This document shows, piece by piece, positions 26,618-36,351 of a stretch of 64,000 bases of DNA; position 1 is the stretch's first letter, and the number at the start of each line of letters is the position of its first letter. The notes beneath the pieces are model-generated. The model was not told the origin of the DNA. It ran no database searches and worked only from the letters and a program-made list of their open reading frames with translations. The DNA comes from Microbulbifer agarilyticus S89 (GTDB lineage: Bacteria; Pseudomonadota; Gammaproteobacteria; Pseudomonadales; Cellvibrionaceae). The DNA lies in contig NZ_AFPJ01000034.1 of assembly GCF_000220505.1 (NCBI RefSeq), positions 62,001 to 126,000 on the forward strand, written 5' to 3'. Position numbers and translations under genes: made by a program.

Positions 26618-27424
26618 CTACTGGCGAATCTTACCCATGTGTTTACCCACAATTTGCAGCAGCGGCTTAAAGGTCTTCGGCGTGGCGCAGACCAGGTTGC
26701 CGGAATCCAGGTAGTTATTGCCACCGCGGAAGTCGCTGATCAGACCGCCTGCTTCCTTGACCAGCAGAGAGCCTGCGGCGATATCCCAGGTGTTCAGGTA
26801 CATTTCCCAGAAGCCGTCAAAACGACCGGCGGCAACATAGGCGAGATCCAGTGCGGCCGCACCTGGGCGACGAATGCCGGCAGTTTGCCCGGCGATCTCT
26901 TTCATTGCTGCCAGGTAGGCGTCGATGTTATCCAGTCGTTCACCGCTGAATGGAATGCCGGTGCCGATCAGGGCGCCGTTCAAACCCTGGCGGTTGGATA
27001 CACGAATACGACGACCGTTCAGGGCCGCGCCGCGACCGCGGCTTGCGGTGAATTCTTCACGTTTGATTGGGTCGAGAACCACGGCATGTTCGATCTGTCC
27101 TTTATAGCGACAGGCGATGGAAATGGCGAAGTGCGGCATGCCGTGAATAAAATTGGTGGTGCCGTCCAGTGGGTCGATAATCCACTCGTATTCCGGCTCG
27201 GCCCCCTCGATGACGCCGCTTTCTTCGGCGCGGATGCTGTGCTTGGGGTAGGCCTTGCGCAGGTGATAGATGATTTCCTGCTCGCTGGCCTTGTCCACTT
27301 CCGTCACGTAATCGTTGCGGCTTTTCTCTTCAAACTTCATCAGGTCGCCGCGCTCCCAGGCGCGTTCGATCAGTTCACCGGCCTTGCGCGCCGCGCGCAG
27401 GGCAATATTCAGCATGGGTTCCAT
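26618..27424 (-). CDS. suhB: inositol-1-monophosphatase family protein SuhB
   Basis: SuhB hydrolyses inositol monophosphates and, in E. coli, also binds the NusA/NusG antitermination complex on rRNA operons. The 268-residue protein has the metal-binding motifs EESG, WIIDPLDGTTNF (DPxDGT, about residue 84) and the C-terminal WDIAAGSLLVKEAGG. It begins MEPMLNIALRAARKAG, close to E. coli SuhB. It is divergent from trmJ, as in many gammaproteobacteria. Confidence 0.94.
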   Translation of the reverse strand: MEPMLNIALRAARKAGELIERAWERGDLMKFEEKSRNDYVTEVDKASEQEIIYHLRKAYPKHSIRAEESGVIEGAEPEYEWIIDPLDGTTNFIHGMPHFAISIACRYKGQIEHAVVLDPIKREEFTASRGRGAALNGRRIRVSNRQGLNGALIGTGIPFSGERLDNIDAYLAAMKEIAGQTAGIRRPGAAALDLAYVAAGRFDGFWEMYLNTWDIAAGSLLVKEAGGLISDFRGGNNYLDSGNLVCATPKTFKPLLQIVGKHMGKIRQ

Positions 27425-27515
27425 AGGGATTCCGCGATCAGTTGTGGATTGTGGTTGGTAAAAAGCAATGCCGGGCTCGCCGGCCGGCGCGATTGTAGGG
27501 ATTTCCGTACAATTT

Positions 27516-27524
27516 TGCTACACT
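27516..27524 (+). promoter_or_regulatory. possible extended -10 promoter of trmJ
   Basis: TGCTACACT (TGn plus TACACT) lies in the suhB-trmJ divergent region, about 85 bp before the preferred trmJ start. No convincing -35 was found. Confidence 0.35.
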
Positions 27525-27609
27525 CCGCGCCCGTTTTGTAACAGTCAAGTGTAGAGTGGCCGTGCAGCGCCTCGCTACCTGCAAACCAGCTCAGACCCCG
27601 GTACCCACC

Positions 27610-28422
27610 ATGGCGATTTCTCCCTCAGAAACTTCCACTCAGATGGCTTCCCAGTCAGCGCTCGCGGCCCTGGACAACATCCGCGTTGTACTGGTGAACA
27701 GCGCGCACCCGGGCAACATTGGCGGTGCCGCACGCGCCCTGAAGAATATGGGTTTGAGCCAGTTGTACCTGGTGCAGCCGCGTGAGTTCCCCGCCGCCAA
27801 TGCGGTATGGCGCGCTGCTGGCGCATCGGAGCTGCTGGATTCCGCCGTGGTTGTGGAGACTTTGGAGGAAGCGGTTGCAGATTGTGGTTTGGTCGTGGCG
27901 ACCAGTGCGCGCGAGCGCCGGATACCCTGGCCGCTACTGACCCCGCGCGAATGCGGTGAGCGCGCAATCGCGGAGGCGCAGACCCACCCGGTGGCGCTGG
28001 TGTTTGGGCGCGAAGACCGCGGCCTCACTAATGATGAGCTGCAGGCGTGTAACTACCATGTGCACATCCCCTCCAATCCCGAATACAGCTCCCTGAACCT
28101 TGCCACTGCCGTGCAGGTGCTGGTTTACGAGGCCCGTATGGCCGCCTTGGAAGCGGACAAGGGCGAAGCGCTGCGCTTCACCGACTGGGATCGTCCGCCC
28201 GCCAGGGCGCAGGATATGGAGCTGTATTACGAACACCTGGAGCTGGCGCTGGCGGAGCTGGGCTTTATTGACCCGGACAACCCGCGCCAGACCATTACCC
28301 GCCTGCGTCGACTGTTCAGTCGTGTGCGCCCGGACGATATGGAACTCGGCATCCTGCGTGGCATGCTCACCGCGATCCAGAACCATATCCACCGCAGCGG
28401 GGGTAAGGGGCGGCCTGACTAG
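27610..28422 (+). CDS. trmJ: tRNA (cytidine/uridine-2'-O-)-methyltransferase TrmJ
   Basis: TrmJ is a SPOUT-class enzyme that 2'-O-methylates position 32 of several tRNAs using S-adenosylmethionine. The sequence shows VVLVNSAHPGNIGGAARA near the N-terminus, LVFGREDRGLTNDEL in the middle and IPSNPEYSSLNLATAVQV, the knotted SAM site. A C-terminal helical extension with RLRRLFSRVRPDDMEL completes the 270-residue chain. The start is uncertain: ATG at 27610 is used, but GTG at 27556 and ATG at 27643 are in frame, and none has a clear ribosome site. iscR follows, an order seen in many gammaproteobacteria. Confidence 0.9.
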   Translation: MAISPSETSTQMASQSALAALDNIRVVLVNSAHPGNIGGAARALKNMGLSQLYLVQPREFPAANAVWRAAGASELLDSAVVVETLEEAVADCGLVVATSARERRIPWPLLTPRECGERAIAEAQTHPVALVFGREDRGLTNDELQACNYHVHIPSNPEYSSLNLATAVQVLVYEARMAALEADKGEALRFTDWDRPPARAQDMELYYEHLELALAELGFIDPDNPRQTITRLRRLFSRVRPDDMELGILRGMLTAIQNHIHRSGGKGRPD

Positions 28423-28488
28423 TGGGTCCAGGGCGCCTGAGGTTGCGTCTGCTGCCAGATTTTTCCCGTGTGTAGAGGTACGCGTCAA

Positions 28489-28513
28489 ATACCCGAGTGT
28501 ATTACTCGGCTAT
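28489..28513 (+). promoter_or_regulatory. IscR type 1 site, distal
   Basis: This 25-bp stretch, ATACCCGAGTG at one end and ACTCGGCTAT at the other, fits the type 1 consensus (ATAsyyGACT-rwwwy-AGTCrrsTAT) except for one swapped base in each half. It directly abuts the proximal site. Confidence 0.7.
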
Positions 28514-28538
28514 ATACTTGACTGAAGTAGTCGGTTAT
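28514..28538 (+). promoter_or_regulatory. IscR type 1 site, proximal
   Basis: ATACTTGACTG...AGTCGGTTAT matches the type 1 consensus at all but two degenerate positions and includes both GACT and AGTC cores. The promoter -35 (TTGACT, 28518-28523) lies inside it, so Fe-S-loaded IscR should block polymerase. Confidence 0.75.
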
Positions 28539-28546
28539 TTCATACT
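28518..28546 (+). promoter_or_regulatory. iscR operon promoter
   Basis: TTGACT at 28518-28523, 17 bp, then CATACT at 28541-28546. The placement over IscR sites parallels E. coli iscR. Confidence 0.6.
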
Positions 28547-28631
28547 CGCGCCCAAATTGATGGTGTACGCCTGCTAACTCGGGGTGCGCCGGCGGCCGGC
28601 ACACGTAAAACCGGTCTTGGAGGAAGGGTCT

Positions 28632-29126
28632 ATGCGTTTGACAACCAAAGGGCGGTATGCGGTCACAGCCATGCTGGATCTGGCGTTGCATGCCGAGCGC
28701 GGCCCTATCAGCCTGGCCGATATTTCCAAGCGGCAGGATATATCCCTGTCATACCTTGAACAGTTGTTCTCCCGCCTGCGTCAAGCCGGCTTGGTGTGCA
28801 GTGTGCGGGGACCAGGTGGCGGGTACCGCTTGTCGCGCGCGAGCGCAGAGATCTGCGTGGCGGAAATTATCGATGCGGTAAACGAATCCGTGGACGCCAC
28901 CAGTTGCGGTGGCAACAGTGACTGCTCCGCCGGTGAGCAGTGCCTGACCCATTACCTGTGGACCGATCTCAGTGAGCAAATTCATGGCTTCCTCAACGGC
29001 ATCAGCCTGGAGGACATGGTGAAGCGTGCCGAGGTGCAGGAAGTGGCTCGTCGCCAAGATCGTCGCGGCGACGCTCTGGGCGATGCCGGCGAGCAGAAAG
29101 TGGCGATTATTGGTGGCCTGCAGTAA
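28632..29126 (+). CDS. iscR: Fe-S cluster assembly transcriptional regulator IscR
   Basis: IscR is an Rrf2-family repressor that senses Fe-S status by binding a [2Fe-2S] cluster. It represses its own operon when loaded. The 164-residue protein begins [19 protein letters not shown] and has the winged-helix reader [17 protein letters not shown]. The cluster ligands are present as C-x5-C-x5-C followed by His three residues later (about 92, 98, 104, 107). AGGAAGG precedes the ATG at 28632; an in-frame upstream ATG at 28584 would add 16 foreign residues. The tail after residue 140 is Arg- and Asp-rich. Confidence 0.95.
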   Translation: MRLTTKGRYAVTAMLDLALHAERGPISLADISKRQDISLSYLEQLFSRLRQAGLVCSVRGPGGGYRLSRASAEICVAEIIDAVNESVDATSCGGNSDCSAGEQCLTHYLWTDLSEQIHGFLNGISLEDMVKRAEVQEVARRQDRRGDALGDAGEQKVAIIGGLQ

Positions 29127-29242
29127 GGTGCCGGCCGCCTGATCAGGCAAACCGCCTGACTCATGATTGTTGAAAGTGTTATCTACGCATTAATGACAGC
29201 TGTAAGGCGTTGGCAAGAGCCAGCGAGTGGAGACAAAAGATT

Positions 29243-30457
29243 ATGAAGCTTCCCATTTATCTGGATTATTCGGCAACTTGTCCGGTAGACCCGCGCGTCG
29301 CCAGTAAAATGGCGGAGCAGCTGACGATGGAAGGCAACTTCGGTAACCCGGCCTCCCGCTCCCACCTGTATGGCTGGAAAGCGGAAGAAGCGGTTGAGGA
29401 TGCGCGTCGTCATGTCGCCGAGCTGATCAACGCCGATCCCCGTGAAATCGTCTGGACCAGTGGTGCCACCGAATCTGACAACCTTGCAATCAAGGGCGCT
29501 GCGCATTTTTACCAGGGTCGCGGTAAGCACATCATTACCTCCAAGATCGAGCACAAGGCGGTTCTGGATACCTGTCGCCAGCTGGAGCGCGAAGGCTTTG
29601 AAGTGACCTACCTGAACCCGAAGGAAGACGGCATCGTCTATCCGGAGCAGGTAGCGGAAGCCATGCGTGAGGACACCATCCTGGTGAGCCTGATGCACGT
29701 AAACAATGAAATCGGTGTGATCAACGACATTGCCGCGATTGGCGAGTTGTGCCGTGAGCGCAAGGTGATTTTCCACGTGGACGCCGCGCAGAGCCCCGGC
29801 AAGATCGATATCGATCTGGCGGAAATGAAAGTCGACCTGATGTCCTTCTCCGCCCACAAAATCTACGGTCCCAAAGGCATTGGCGCTTTGTATGTACGCC
29901 GCAAGCCGCGTGTGCGCCTGGAAGCGCAGATGCACGGTGGTGGTCACGAGCGCGGCATGCGCTCCGGTACCCTGCCGACCCACCAAATCGTGGGTATGGG
30001 TGAGGCTTTCCGCATTGCCAAAGAGGAAATGGCGGACGAAGCCAAGCGCACCCTGGCCCTGCGCGAGCGGTTCTGGAGCCAGATTAGCGATATGGAAGAA
30101 GTGCATATCAATGGTTCCGCAGAACAGCGTGTACCCGGAAACCTGAATGTAAGCTTCGCGTTTGTGGAGGGGGAAAGCCTGATCATGTCCCTGAAGGACC
30201 TGGCCATTTCCTCCGGCTCCGCGTGTACCTCTGCCAGCCTTGAGCCGAGCTATGTACTGCGTGCTCTGGGCGTGAACGATGAGCTGGCCCACAGTTCTCT
30301 GCGCTTTAGTTTTGGCCGTTTTACTACGGAACAGGACGTAGATACCGCGGCCAAAGAAGTAAGAAAGGCAGTAGAAAAACTGCGTGAGCTGTCCCCGTTG
30401 TGGGATATGTACAAGGATGGTGTTGACCTCAGCACCATCGAATGGGCAGCACACTAA
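29243..30457 (+). CDS. iscS: cysteine desulfurase IscS
   Basis: IscS is the PLP enzyme that takes sulfur from cysteine to give a persulfide for IscU, tRNA thiolation and other acceptors. The 404-residue protein matches E. coli numbering: PLP-lysine K206 in [10 protein letters not shown] and the persulfide Cys328 in SSGSACTSA. The conserved end [21 protein letters not shown] is present. ATG at 29243 gives [12 protein letters not shown], as in other IscS. The 116-bp iscR-iscS spacer contains a 12-bp perfect palindrome GCCTGATCAGGC at 29137-29148. Confidence 0.97.
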   Translation: MKLPIYLDYSATCPVDPRVASKMAEQLTMEGNFGNPASRSHLYGWKAEEAVEDARRHVAELINADPREIVWTSGATESDNLAIKGAAHFYQGRGKHIITSKIEHKAVLDTCRQLEREGFEVTYLNPKEDGIVYPEQVAEAMREDTILVSLMHVNNEIGVINDIAAIGELCRERKVIFHVDAAQSPGKIDIDLAEMKVDLMSFSAHKIYGPKGIGALYVRRKPRVRLEAQMHGGGHERGMRSGTLPTHQIVGMGEAFRIAKEEMADEAKRTLALRERFWSQISDMEEVHINGSAEQRVPGNLNVSFAFVEGESLIMSLKDLAISSGSACTSASLEPSYVLRALGVNDELAHSSLRFSFGRFTTEQDVDTAAKEVRKAVEKLRELSPLWDMYKDGVDLSTIEWAAH

Positions 30458-30499
30458 CGCATCGGCGCAGTAATTGAGACTTTTTGAGAGGGTATAGTC

Positions 30500-30904
30500 A
30501 TGGCCTATAGCGATAAAGTAATTGACCACTATGAACACCCCCGCAATGTCGGTCGTTTGGACGACAAAGCGGATAACGTGGGCACCGGCATGGTCGGCGC
30601 CCCCGCTTGTGGTGACGTGATGCGCCTGCAGATTCAGGTGGATGACAACGGCATCATTGAAGACGCCAAGTTCAAGACCTACGGCTGCGGCTCCGCCATC
30701 GCTTCCAGCTCCCTGCTGACCGAGTGGGTGAAAGGCAAGTCCCTGGATGAAGCGGCACAGATCAAAAACACCGAGATTGCCGAAGAGCTGGCCTTGCCTC
30801 CGGTGAAAATTCACTGCTCAGTACTAGCGGAAGACGCGATTAAAGCGGCAGTGAAGAACATTCGCGAGAAGCGCGGTGAAGAAGCCGAGCAGGCTGCGGG
30901 CTAA
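30500..30904 (+). CDS. iscU: Fe-S cluster scaffold protein IscU
   Basis: IscU is the scaffold on which [2Fe-2S] clusters are built before hand-off by HscA/HscB. The 134-residue protein has the three cluster cysteines (GAPACGD near 37, YGCGSA near 63, HCSVLAED near 106), the ligand Asp in ACGD, and the HscA recognition motif LPPVK at about 99-103. It sits 42 bp after iscS, in standard order. An 8-bp tandem duplication (CTAAGTAG at 30905-30912 and 30913-30920) follows the stop. Confidence 0.97.
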   Translation: MAYSDKVIDHYEHPRNVGRLDDKADNVGTGMVGAPACGDVMRLQIQVDDNGIIEDAKFKTYGCGSAIASSSLLTEWVKGKSLDEAAQIKNTEIAEELALPPVKIHCSVLAEDAIKAAVKNIREKRGEEAEQAAG

Positions 30905-30961
30905 CTAAGTAGCTAAGTAGCATCCGCACAACCAGGTTAAGAAGTAAGGAGTAGCACCGAT

Positions 30962-31285
30962 ATGGCAATTACCATGACCGAAGCGGCCCGGGCACACGTG
31001 GCCAAACAGCTGGCCAGTCGCGGTAAAGGTATCGGTATCCGGGTCGGCGTGAAAACCGCCGGCTGCTCCGGTATGGCGTATGTGCTCGAGTTTGTCGACG
31101 AAGCGCAGGCGGAAGATCAGGTGTTTGACGCGGGCGATGTGAAGCTAATCGTCGACCCCAAGAGCCTTGCGTATCTGGACGGCACTGAGCTGGATTTCGT
31201 GAAGGAGGGGTTGAACGAGGGCTTCGAGTTCAAAAACCCCAATGTGAAAAATGAGTGCGGCTGCGGCGAGAGCTTTCACGTTTAA
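30962..31285 (+). CDS. iscA: A-type iron-sulfur carrier IscA
   Basis: IscA carries Fe-S clusters or iron to target apoproteins. The 107-residue protein has the three conserved cysteines: Cys35 in [10 protein letters not shown] and the C-terminal pair in [10 protein letters not shown]. The ATG follows AAGGAG. A terminator-like hairpin lies 22 bp after the stop, before hscB. Confidence 0.96.
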   Translation: MAITMTEAARAHVAKQLASRGKGIGIRVGVKTAGCSGMAYVLEFVDEAQAEDQVFDAGDVKLIVDPKSLAYLDGTELDFVKEGLNEGFEFKNPNVKNECGCGESFHV

Positions 31286-31307
31286 CGCTTGAGCGCAGCA
31301 GCAACAG

Positions 31308-31339
31308 GGCCGGGTGCGCACAAGCATGCCGGCCTTTTT
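31308..31339 (+). terminator. terminator-like hairpin between iscA and hscB
   Basis: GGCCGG (31308-31313) pairs with CCGGCC (31329-31334), with an inner TGC/GCA helix, followed by five T. It would let only part of the transcription reach hscBA-fdx-iscX. Confidence 0.65.
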
Positions 31340-31398
31340 GTTATTGGACGATGCGCTCTATGATGCTCCCCGTTCAGCAGGCGATTTAGCAAGATCCT

Positions 31399-31917
31399 AT
31401 GCAGCAGAATCATTTTGAAATTTTTGGTTTGCCAGTTGGCTATCAGGTGGACCGCCAGGCGCTGGCGAAACGCTACCGCGAACTACAGCAGGAGTTCCAC
31501 CCGGATCGCTTCGCCGCGAAATCTGACCGCGAGCAAATGCTGGCGATGCAGTACGCGGCGCAGATCAACGAAGCCAACAACACGCTGAAGGATCCGGTGG
31601 CCCGTGCGGCCTACCTGTTGCAGTTGCGTGGTGTAGAGATAAAGGCGGAGCAAACCACCGCCGATGGCACCTTTCTGATGCAGCAGATGATGTTGCGCGA
31701 GCGTCTCGAAGAGGTGCGTGAGGCGTCCGACCCGGAGGCCGAGCTGGACGAGCTTGGTGCTGAAGCCGCCAGCCTGTTCAAGGCGCAGGAGCAGGCATTT
31801 TCCGCTGCACTGGCCGCGGATGCGCTGCAAGATGGTGAAAGTGCGCTGTCGAAGCTGCAGTTTCTTGCCAAGTTGCAGCGGCAAATCGAAGAGCTCGAAG
31901 AAGATTTACTGGATTAA
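31399..31917 (+). CDS. hscB: Fe-S co-chaperone HscB (Hsc20)
   Basis: HscB is a J-domain protein that delivers IscU to HscA and stimulates its ATPase. The 172-residue protein has an N-terminal J domain with the HPD motif in EFHPDRF (about residue 34) and a C-terminal helical IscU-binding domain starting near 85 (LLQLRGVEI, MLRERLEEVREA). hscA begins 9 bp after its stop. Confidence 0.95.
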   Translation: MQQNHFEIFGLPVGYQVDRQALAKRYRELQQEFHPDRFAAKSDREQMLAMQYAAQINEANNTLKDPVARAAYLLQLRGVEIKAEQTTADGTFLMQQMMLRERLEEVREASDPEAELDELGAEAASLFKAQEQAFSAALAADALQDGESALSKLQFLAKLQRQIEELEEDLLD

Positions 31918-31926
31918 TACAGACCT

Positions 31927-33807
31927 ATGGCATTACTGCAGATTTCCGAACCAGGCCAGACTCCCGAACCACATCAGCGCAAGCGCGCGGTAGGGATCGA
32001 CTTAGGCACCACCAATTCCCTGGTGGCAACGGTGCGCAGCGGCACTGCGGAAGCCTTGCCGGCGGAGGATGGCAAAGCCATCCTGCCGTCTGTGGTGCGC
32101 TATACCGGTGCTGGTGTCGAAGTCGGTTATGCTGCGCGCGCCGCCGCCGGAGAGGACCCCTATAACACGCTGGTTTCCATCAAGCGGTTGATGGGGCGCG
32201 GACTCGCGGACATCAAACATTTCGGTGAGCAACTGCCGTATCACTTTGCCGAAGATACCGGCGGTATGCCCGCCATCGAAACCGTTGCCGGCGCGGTAAA
32301 CCCGGTGCAGGTGTCGGCGGAAATACTCAAGGTGCTGGCACAGCGCGGTACGGCTTCTCTCGGGGGCGAGCTGGATGGTGCGGTAATCACCGTGCCGGCG
32401 TATTTTGACGATGCACAGCGTCAGGCGACCAAAGATGCGGCCAAGCTGGCCGGCCTGAAAGTGTTGCGCCTGCTGAACGAGCCTACCGCGGCAGCAGTCG
32501 CCTACGGTCTGGATAAAACCGAAGACGGCGGCGACGTTGCCGACAAAACCATCGCGGTCTACGACCTGGGTGGCGGTACTTTTGATATCTCCATTTTGCG
32601 CCTGTCGAAAGGCGTTTTTGAGGTGCTTTCCACCGGCGGCGACAGCGCGCTCGGTGGGGATGACTTTGACCGTGTGGTGGCCGAGTGGGTCGCCGCCGAG
32701 GCAGAGCTCGGCACCGATCTGGACGCGGGTACCCAGCGCAAGTTGCTGGATGCGGCTTGTGCGGCGAAAGAGGCGCTGGCTGTGGAAGAAGCGGTTGCGG
32801 TGTCCTATCGCGACTGGAATGGCTCGTTGAGCCGAGAAAAGCTCGCCGAGCTGCTAGACCCGCTGATTGGCAAAACCCTGCGCGCCTGCAAACGCGCGCT
32901 GCGCGACGCGGACCTGTCTGCGGAAGATGTGGCAGAAGTCGTGCTGGTTGGCGGCTCTACGCGTACCTTGCGTGTGCGCGAAAAGGTGGCGGGATTCTTT
33001 GGTCGAGAGCCCCACGCGGATATCGACCCGGACAAGGTTGTGGCCATTGGCGCTGCGATTCAGGCGGATGTACTGGTGGGCAACAAGTCCCGCGAAGACC
33101 TGCTGTTGCTGGATGTGATTCCGCTGTCCCTAGGTATTGAAACCATGGGTGGCCTCACCGAGAAACTCATTCACCGCAATACCACCATCCCCGTGGCCAA
33201 GGCGCAGGAGTTCACCACCTTCAAGGATGGCCAGACAGCGATGGCCATTCACGTGGTGCAGGGCGAGCGCGAGCTGGTGGCCGACTGTCGTTCGCTGGCA
33301 CGTTTCGAGCTGCGCGGTATCCCGCCGATGGTGGCCGGCGCGGCGCATATCCGTGTGACCTACCAGGTGGATGCGGATGGTTTGCTGTCGGTGACCGCAA
33401 TGGAAAAAAGCAGTGGGGTGCAGGCCGAGATTACCGTCAAGCCATCGTATGGGCTTGAGGACACCGATATCACGCGTATGCTGCAGGATTCCTACGCCAA
33501 TGCCGAGGAAGATATTGCGGCACGCGCACTGCGCGAGGCGCAGGTGGAGGCCGAGCGCACCCTGGAGGCGATGCTTGTTGCCCTGCAGGAAAATGGCGCG
33601 GAACTGCTGAGTGAGGCTGAGCTGAGCGAACTTGAGCAGGCCATGCAGGGCTTGCGGCAGGCCCACAACGAGGGTACCGCGGACGAGATTCGCAGCCAGG
33701 TCGAAGCGCTCAACACCCTGTCCGAGCCCTTCGCCGCCCGCCGTATGGATTCCTCCATCAAACGCGCCATGCAGGGCCACAGCCTGGATGAATTTGATAA
33801 GCCCTGA
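31927..33807 (+). CDS. hscA: Fe-S chaperone HscA (Hsc66)
   Basis: HscA is the specialised Hsp70 that drives cluster transfer from IscU by binding its LPPVK motif. The 626-residue protein has an N-terminal ATPase domain with [13 protein letters not shown] (about 24), [15 protein letters not shown] (about 208) and [14 protein letters not shown] (about 340), then the substrate-binding domain with [14 protein letters not shown] and a helical lid. It lacks the EEVD tail of DnaK. The order hscB-hscA-fdx is standard. Confidence 0.96.
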   Translation: MALLQISEPGQTPEPHQRKRAVGIDLGTTNSLVATVRSGTAEALPAEDGKAILPSVVRYTGAGVEVGYAARAAAGEDPYNTLVSIKRLMGRGLADIKHFGEQLPYHFAEDTGGMPAIETVAGAVNPVQVSAEILKVLAQRGTASLGGELDGAVITVPAYFDDAQRQATKDAAKLAGLKVLRLLNEPTAAAVAYGLDKTEDGGDVADKTIAVYDLGGGTFDISILRLSKGVFEVLSTGGDSALGGDDFDRVVAEWVAAEAELGTDLDAGTQRKLLDAACAAKEALAVEEAVAVSYRDWNGSLSREKLAELLDPLIGKTLRACKRALRDADLSAEDVAEVVLVGGSTRTLRVREKVAGFFGREPHADIDPDKVVAIGAAIQADVLVGNKSREDLLLLDVIPLSLGIETMGGLTEKLIHRNTTIPVAKAQEFTTFKDGQTAMAIHVVQGERELVADCRSLARFELRGIPPMVAGAAHIRVTYQVDADGLLSVTAMEKSSGVQAEITVKPSYGLEDTDITRMLQDSYANAEEDIAARALREAQVEAERTLEAMLVALQENGAELLSEAELSELEQAMQGLRQAHNEGTADEIRSQVEALNTLSEPFAARRMDSSIKRAMQGHSLDEFDKP

Positions 33808-33857
33808 GGGCGATCTGACACGCCCGCAGGGCGGTCATCGAACGAGAGTAATGAAAT

Positions 33858-34196
33858 ATGCCGAAAATCGTTTTCCTACCCCATGAAGAGCTGTGCCCGG
33901 AGGGCAAGGTTGTCGAGGTAGATCCCGGTATTACCGTATGTGATGCCGCGCTGAAGCACGGTGTCCACATTGAGCACGCGTGTGAGAAGTCCTGCGCGTG
34001 TACCACCTGTCATGTCATCGTGCGTGAAGGGTTTGACTCTCTGGAGGAGCCGGACGAGCTGGAAGAGGACCTACTGGACAAAGCCTGGGGTCTGGAGCCC
34101 GAATCTCGCCTATCCTGCCAGGCAGTGGTAGAGCAGGAAGATCTGGTAGTGGAGATTCCCAAATACACCATCAACCAGGTTTCGGAAAAGCACTAA
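33858..34196 (+). CDS. fdx: [2Fe-2S] ferredoxin of the isc system
   Basis: Fdx supplies electrons for cluster assembly on IscU. The 112-residue protein is an adrenodoxin-type ferredoxin. Its cluster cysteines are in ACEKSCACTTCHV (three ligands near 42, 48, 51) and RLSCQAV (fourth near 87). It starts 50 bp after hscA and is followed by iscX. Confidence 0.96.
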   Translation: MPKIVFLPHEELCPEGKVVEVDPGITVCDAALKHGVHIEHACEKSCACTTCHVIVREGFDSLEEPDELEEDLLDKAWGLEPESRLSCQAVVEQEDLVVEIPKYTINQVSEKH

Positions 34197-34217
34197 ACCG
34201 GCAGGGAGCATTGGGTT

Positions 34218-34412
34218 ATGAAGTGGACGGATATTCACGATATTGCCATCGAATTGAGCGATGGCCACCCCGACATTGACCCCCTGACGGTTAATTTCGT
34301 CGATCTTCGCAAGTGGGTGATGGATTTGCCGGATTTTGACGACGATCCGGAGCGCTGCGGGGAGAAGATCCTCGAGGCCATTCAGGCGGCGTGGATCGAA
34401 GAGAACGAGTAG
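34218..34412 (+). CDS. iscX: Fe-S assembly protein IscX
   Basis: IscX is a small acidic protein that binds IscS and iron and modulates sulfur transfer. The 64-residue protein is strongly acidic, begins MKWTDIHDIAIEL and has the conserved VNFVDLRKWVMDLPDFDDDP segment. It is the last gene of the isc operon, 21 bp after fdx. Confidence 0.95.
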   Translation: MKWTDIHDIAIELSDGHPDIDPLTVNFVDLRKWVMDLPDFDDDPERCGEKILEAIQAAWIEENE

Positions 34413-34447
34413 TCAGTTCTGCAGTACACACTTCACGCGTCTGCGCG

Positions 34448-34453
34448 TATAAT
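34448..34453 (+). promoter_or_regulatory. perfect -10 hexamer of ndk
   Basis: TATAAT occurs 137 bp before the ndk ATG. No good -35 is present at 16-18 bp, so strength may depend on an activator. Confidence 0.45.
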
Positions 34454-34516
34454 CCGCGCTCCGCGATCACTGTTGGTTAATTAATCGACAGTTTTGCGAG
34501 CTGAGAGAATTCAGGG

Positions 34517-34540
34517 AAGAGCAACGTCAGTTGCTCTTTT
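34517..34540 (+). terminator. terminator-like hairpin in the ndk leader
   Basis: AAGAGCAAC and GTTGCTCTT pair over nine bases with a GTCA loop and end in four T. It lies between the -10 and the ndk start, so it can act as an attenuator or yield a short leader RNA. Confidence 0.6.
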
Positions 34541-34590
34541 CGTATCTGATTTAAGACAACTTTTTTCAAAACCTAGAAATGGAGAAAATC

Positions 34591-35016
34591 ATGGCCGTGG
34601 AACGTACCCTGTCCATCATCAAGCCAGACGCCGTAGCCAAGAACGTAATCGGCGAAATCGAAAGCCGCTTTGAAAAAGCCGGCCTGCGCATTGTTGCCAT
34701 GAAAATGGTTCAGCTGTCCCAGGAGAAGGCTGAAGGTTTCTACGCCGAGCACAAAGAGCGTCCTTTCTTTAAGGATCTGGTTGAATTCATGACTTCCGGC
34801 CCGGTTGTTGTACAGGTTCTGGAAGGCGAAAACGCGATTCTGGCCAACCGCGACCTGATGGGCGCGACCAACCCGAAAGAAGCTGACGCCGGCACCATCC
34901 GCGCCGACTTCGCTGACAGCATCGACGCGAACGCTGTTCACGGTTCCGACTCTGCGGCTTCCGCTGAGCGCGAAGTGAACTACTTCTTCGCTGCCGAAGA
35001 AATCTGCGCACGCTAA
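34591..35016 (+). CDS. ndk: nucleoside-diphosphate kinase Ndk
   Basis: Ndk balances nucleotide triphosphates by phosphotransfer from ATP through a phospho-His. The 141-residue protein has [15 protein letters not shown] at the start and the active-site His in NAVHGSDS (about 117). ATG at 34591 is preferred because GGAG lies 8 bp upstream and the product begins [12 protein letters not shown], as in E. coli; an in-frame ATG at 34579 overlaps that ribosome site. Confidence 0.96.
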   Translation: MAVERTLSIIKPDAVAKNVIGEIESRFEKAGLRIVAMKMVQLSQEKAEGFYAEHKERPFFKDLVEFMTSGPVVVQVLEGENAILANRDLMGATNPKEADAGTIRADFADSIDANAVHGSDSAASAEREVNYFFAAEEICAR

Positions 35017-35124
35017 TCCAGTTCGTGCCTTCGCAGGAGCCTGCCGCAACGCGGGCTCTTGCAATCCCTGCAACGCTTTGCCGTTACTGCAATTTCCGCA
35101 CCGCGACCGGTGCAAGGTGAATCC

Positions 35125-36270
35125 ATGACCGCGACTGTTGAAACAGTACAAACCGAAAAAGTGAACCTGCTGGGCCTGTCCGTGGACAAGCTAGCGGACT
35201 TTTTTGCCGGTTTGGGCGAGAAGCGCTTCCGCGCGGTGCAGGTATTGAAGTGGATTCACCAGAATGGCGTGGACGATTTCGAGCAGATGACCAATGTCAG
35301 CAAGGCCATGCGCGCCAAGCTGTCCGAGATCGCCGAAGTGCGTGCACCCAAGGTCCTGAAACAGATGGACTCCGCCGATGGCACCCGCAAGTGGCTGATC
35401 GAAGTCACCGGCGGCAATGTGATCGAGACCGTCTACATCCCCGATGGCGACCGCGGCACTTTATGTGTTTCCTCCCAGGTCGGCTGTTCCCTGGATTGCA
35501 GCTTCTGCGCCACCGGCAAGCAGGGCTTTAACCGCGACCTGACCGCGGCCGAGATTATTGGCCAGGTGTGGATCGCGTGTAAGTCATTTGGCCAACTGCA
35601 GCCAAATGGCCCGCGCAAGGTTACCAATGTCGTGATGATGGGTATGGGTGAGCCCCTGCTCAATTTCGACAACGTGGTTGATTCCATGAACCTGATGATG
35701 GAAGACAATGCCTACGGCATCTCCAAGCGTCGGGTAACCCTGAGTACCTCCGGTGTGGTGCCCGCGCTGGACCGCTTGGCCGAGGTCACCGATGTGAGCC
35801 TGGCGATCTCCCTGCACGCGCCCAATGACGAGCTGCGTAACGAGCTGGTGCCGATCAACAAAAAGTACCCCATCGCCATGCTGCTCGATAGCGCCCAGCG
35901 TTACATCGAGAATATGCCGGACAACCACCGTAAGATGACCATCGAGTACACCATGATCCGGGAGGTGAATGACCGCCCGGAGCATGCGCATCAGTTGGCC
36001 GAGCTGCTGCGTGATGTGCCGGTGAAGATAAATCTGATACCCTTCAATCCGTTTGAGCTGTCCGACTACCAGCGGGTCAGCAATAACGCTTTGCGACGTT
36101 TTCAACAGATTTTGTTGGACAAAGGCTATACCGTAACCGTGCGTACCACCCGTGGCGATGATATCGATGCGGCTTGTGGTCAGCTGGCCGGCCAAGTAAA
36201 CGACCGTACCCGTCGCTCCGAGCGCTATCGCAACGCCGAGCGCCCAGTACGGATTGTTGGCCAGGCGTAA
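35125..36270 (+). CDS. rlmN: dual-specificity RNA methyltransferase RlmN
   Basis: RlmN is a radical-SAM enzyme that C2-methylates adenine 2503 of 23S rRNA and adenine 37 of some tRNAs. The 381-residue protein has the CxxxCxxC cluster motif in GCSLDCSFC (residues 121, 125, 128), [11 protein letters not shown] for SAM, and the methyl-carrier Cys in [12 protein letters not shown] near 354. AAGGTGA lies 8 bp before the ATG at 35125; an in-frame ATG 66 bp upstream has no ribosome site. It needs the 4Fe-4S cluster made by the isc genes upstream. Confidence 0.95.
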   Translation: MTATVETVQTEKVNLLGLSVDKLADFFAGLGEKRFRAVQVLKWIHQNGVDDFEQMTNVSKAMRAKLSEIAEVRAPKVLKQMDSADGTRKWLIEVTGGNVIETVYIPDGDRGTLCVSSQVGCSLDCSFCATGKQGFNRDLTAAEIIGQVWIACKSFGQLQPNGPRKVTNVVMMGMGEPLLNFDNVVDSMNLMMEDNAYGISKRRVTLSTSGVVPALDRLAEVTDVSLAISLHAPNDELRNELVPINKKYPIAMLLDSAQRYIENMPDNHRKMTIEYTMIREVNDRPEHAHQLAELLRDVPVKINLIPFNPFELSDYQRVSNNALRRFQQILLDKGYTVTVRTTRGDDIDAACGQLAGQVNDRTRRSERYRNAERPVRIVGQA

Positions 36271-36351
36271 CCGCCTCGATTGCTGCTGAGCATCGCCGAA
36301 TGGAGTTGGCGTGCGGGGTTGTACGCACCCGATAACGATAAGGTGAGGCTA

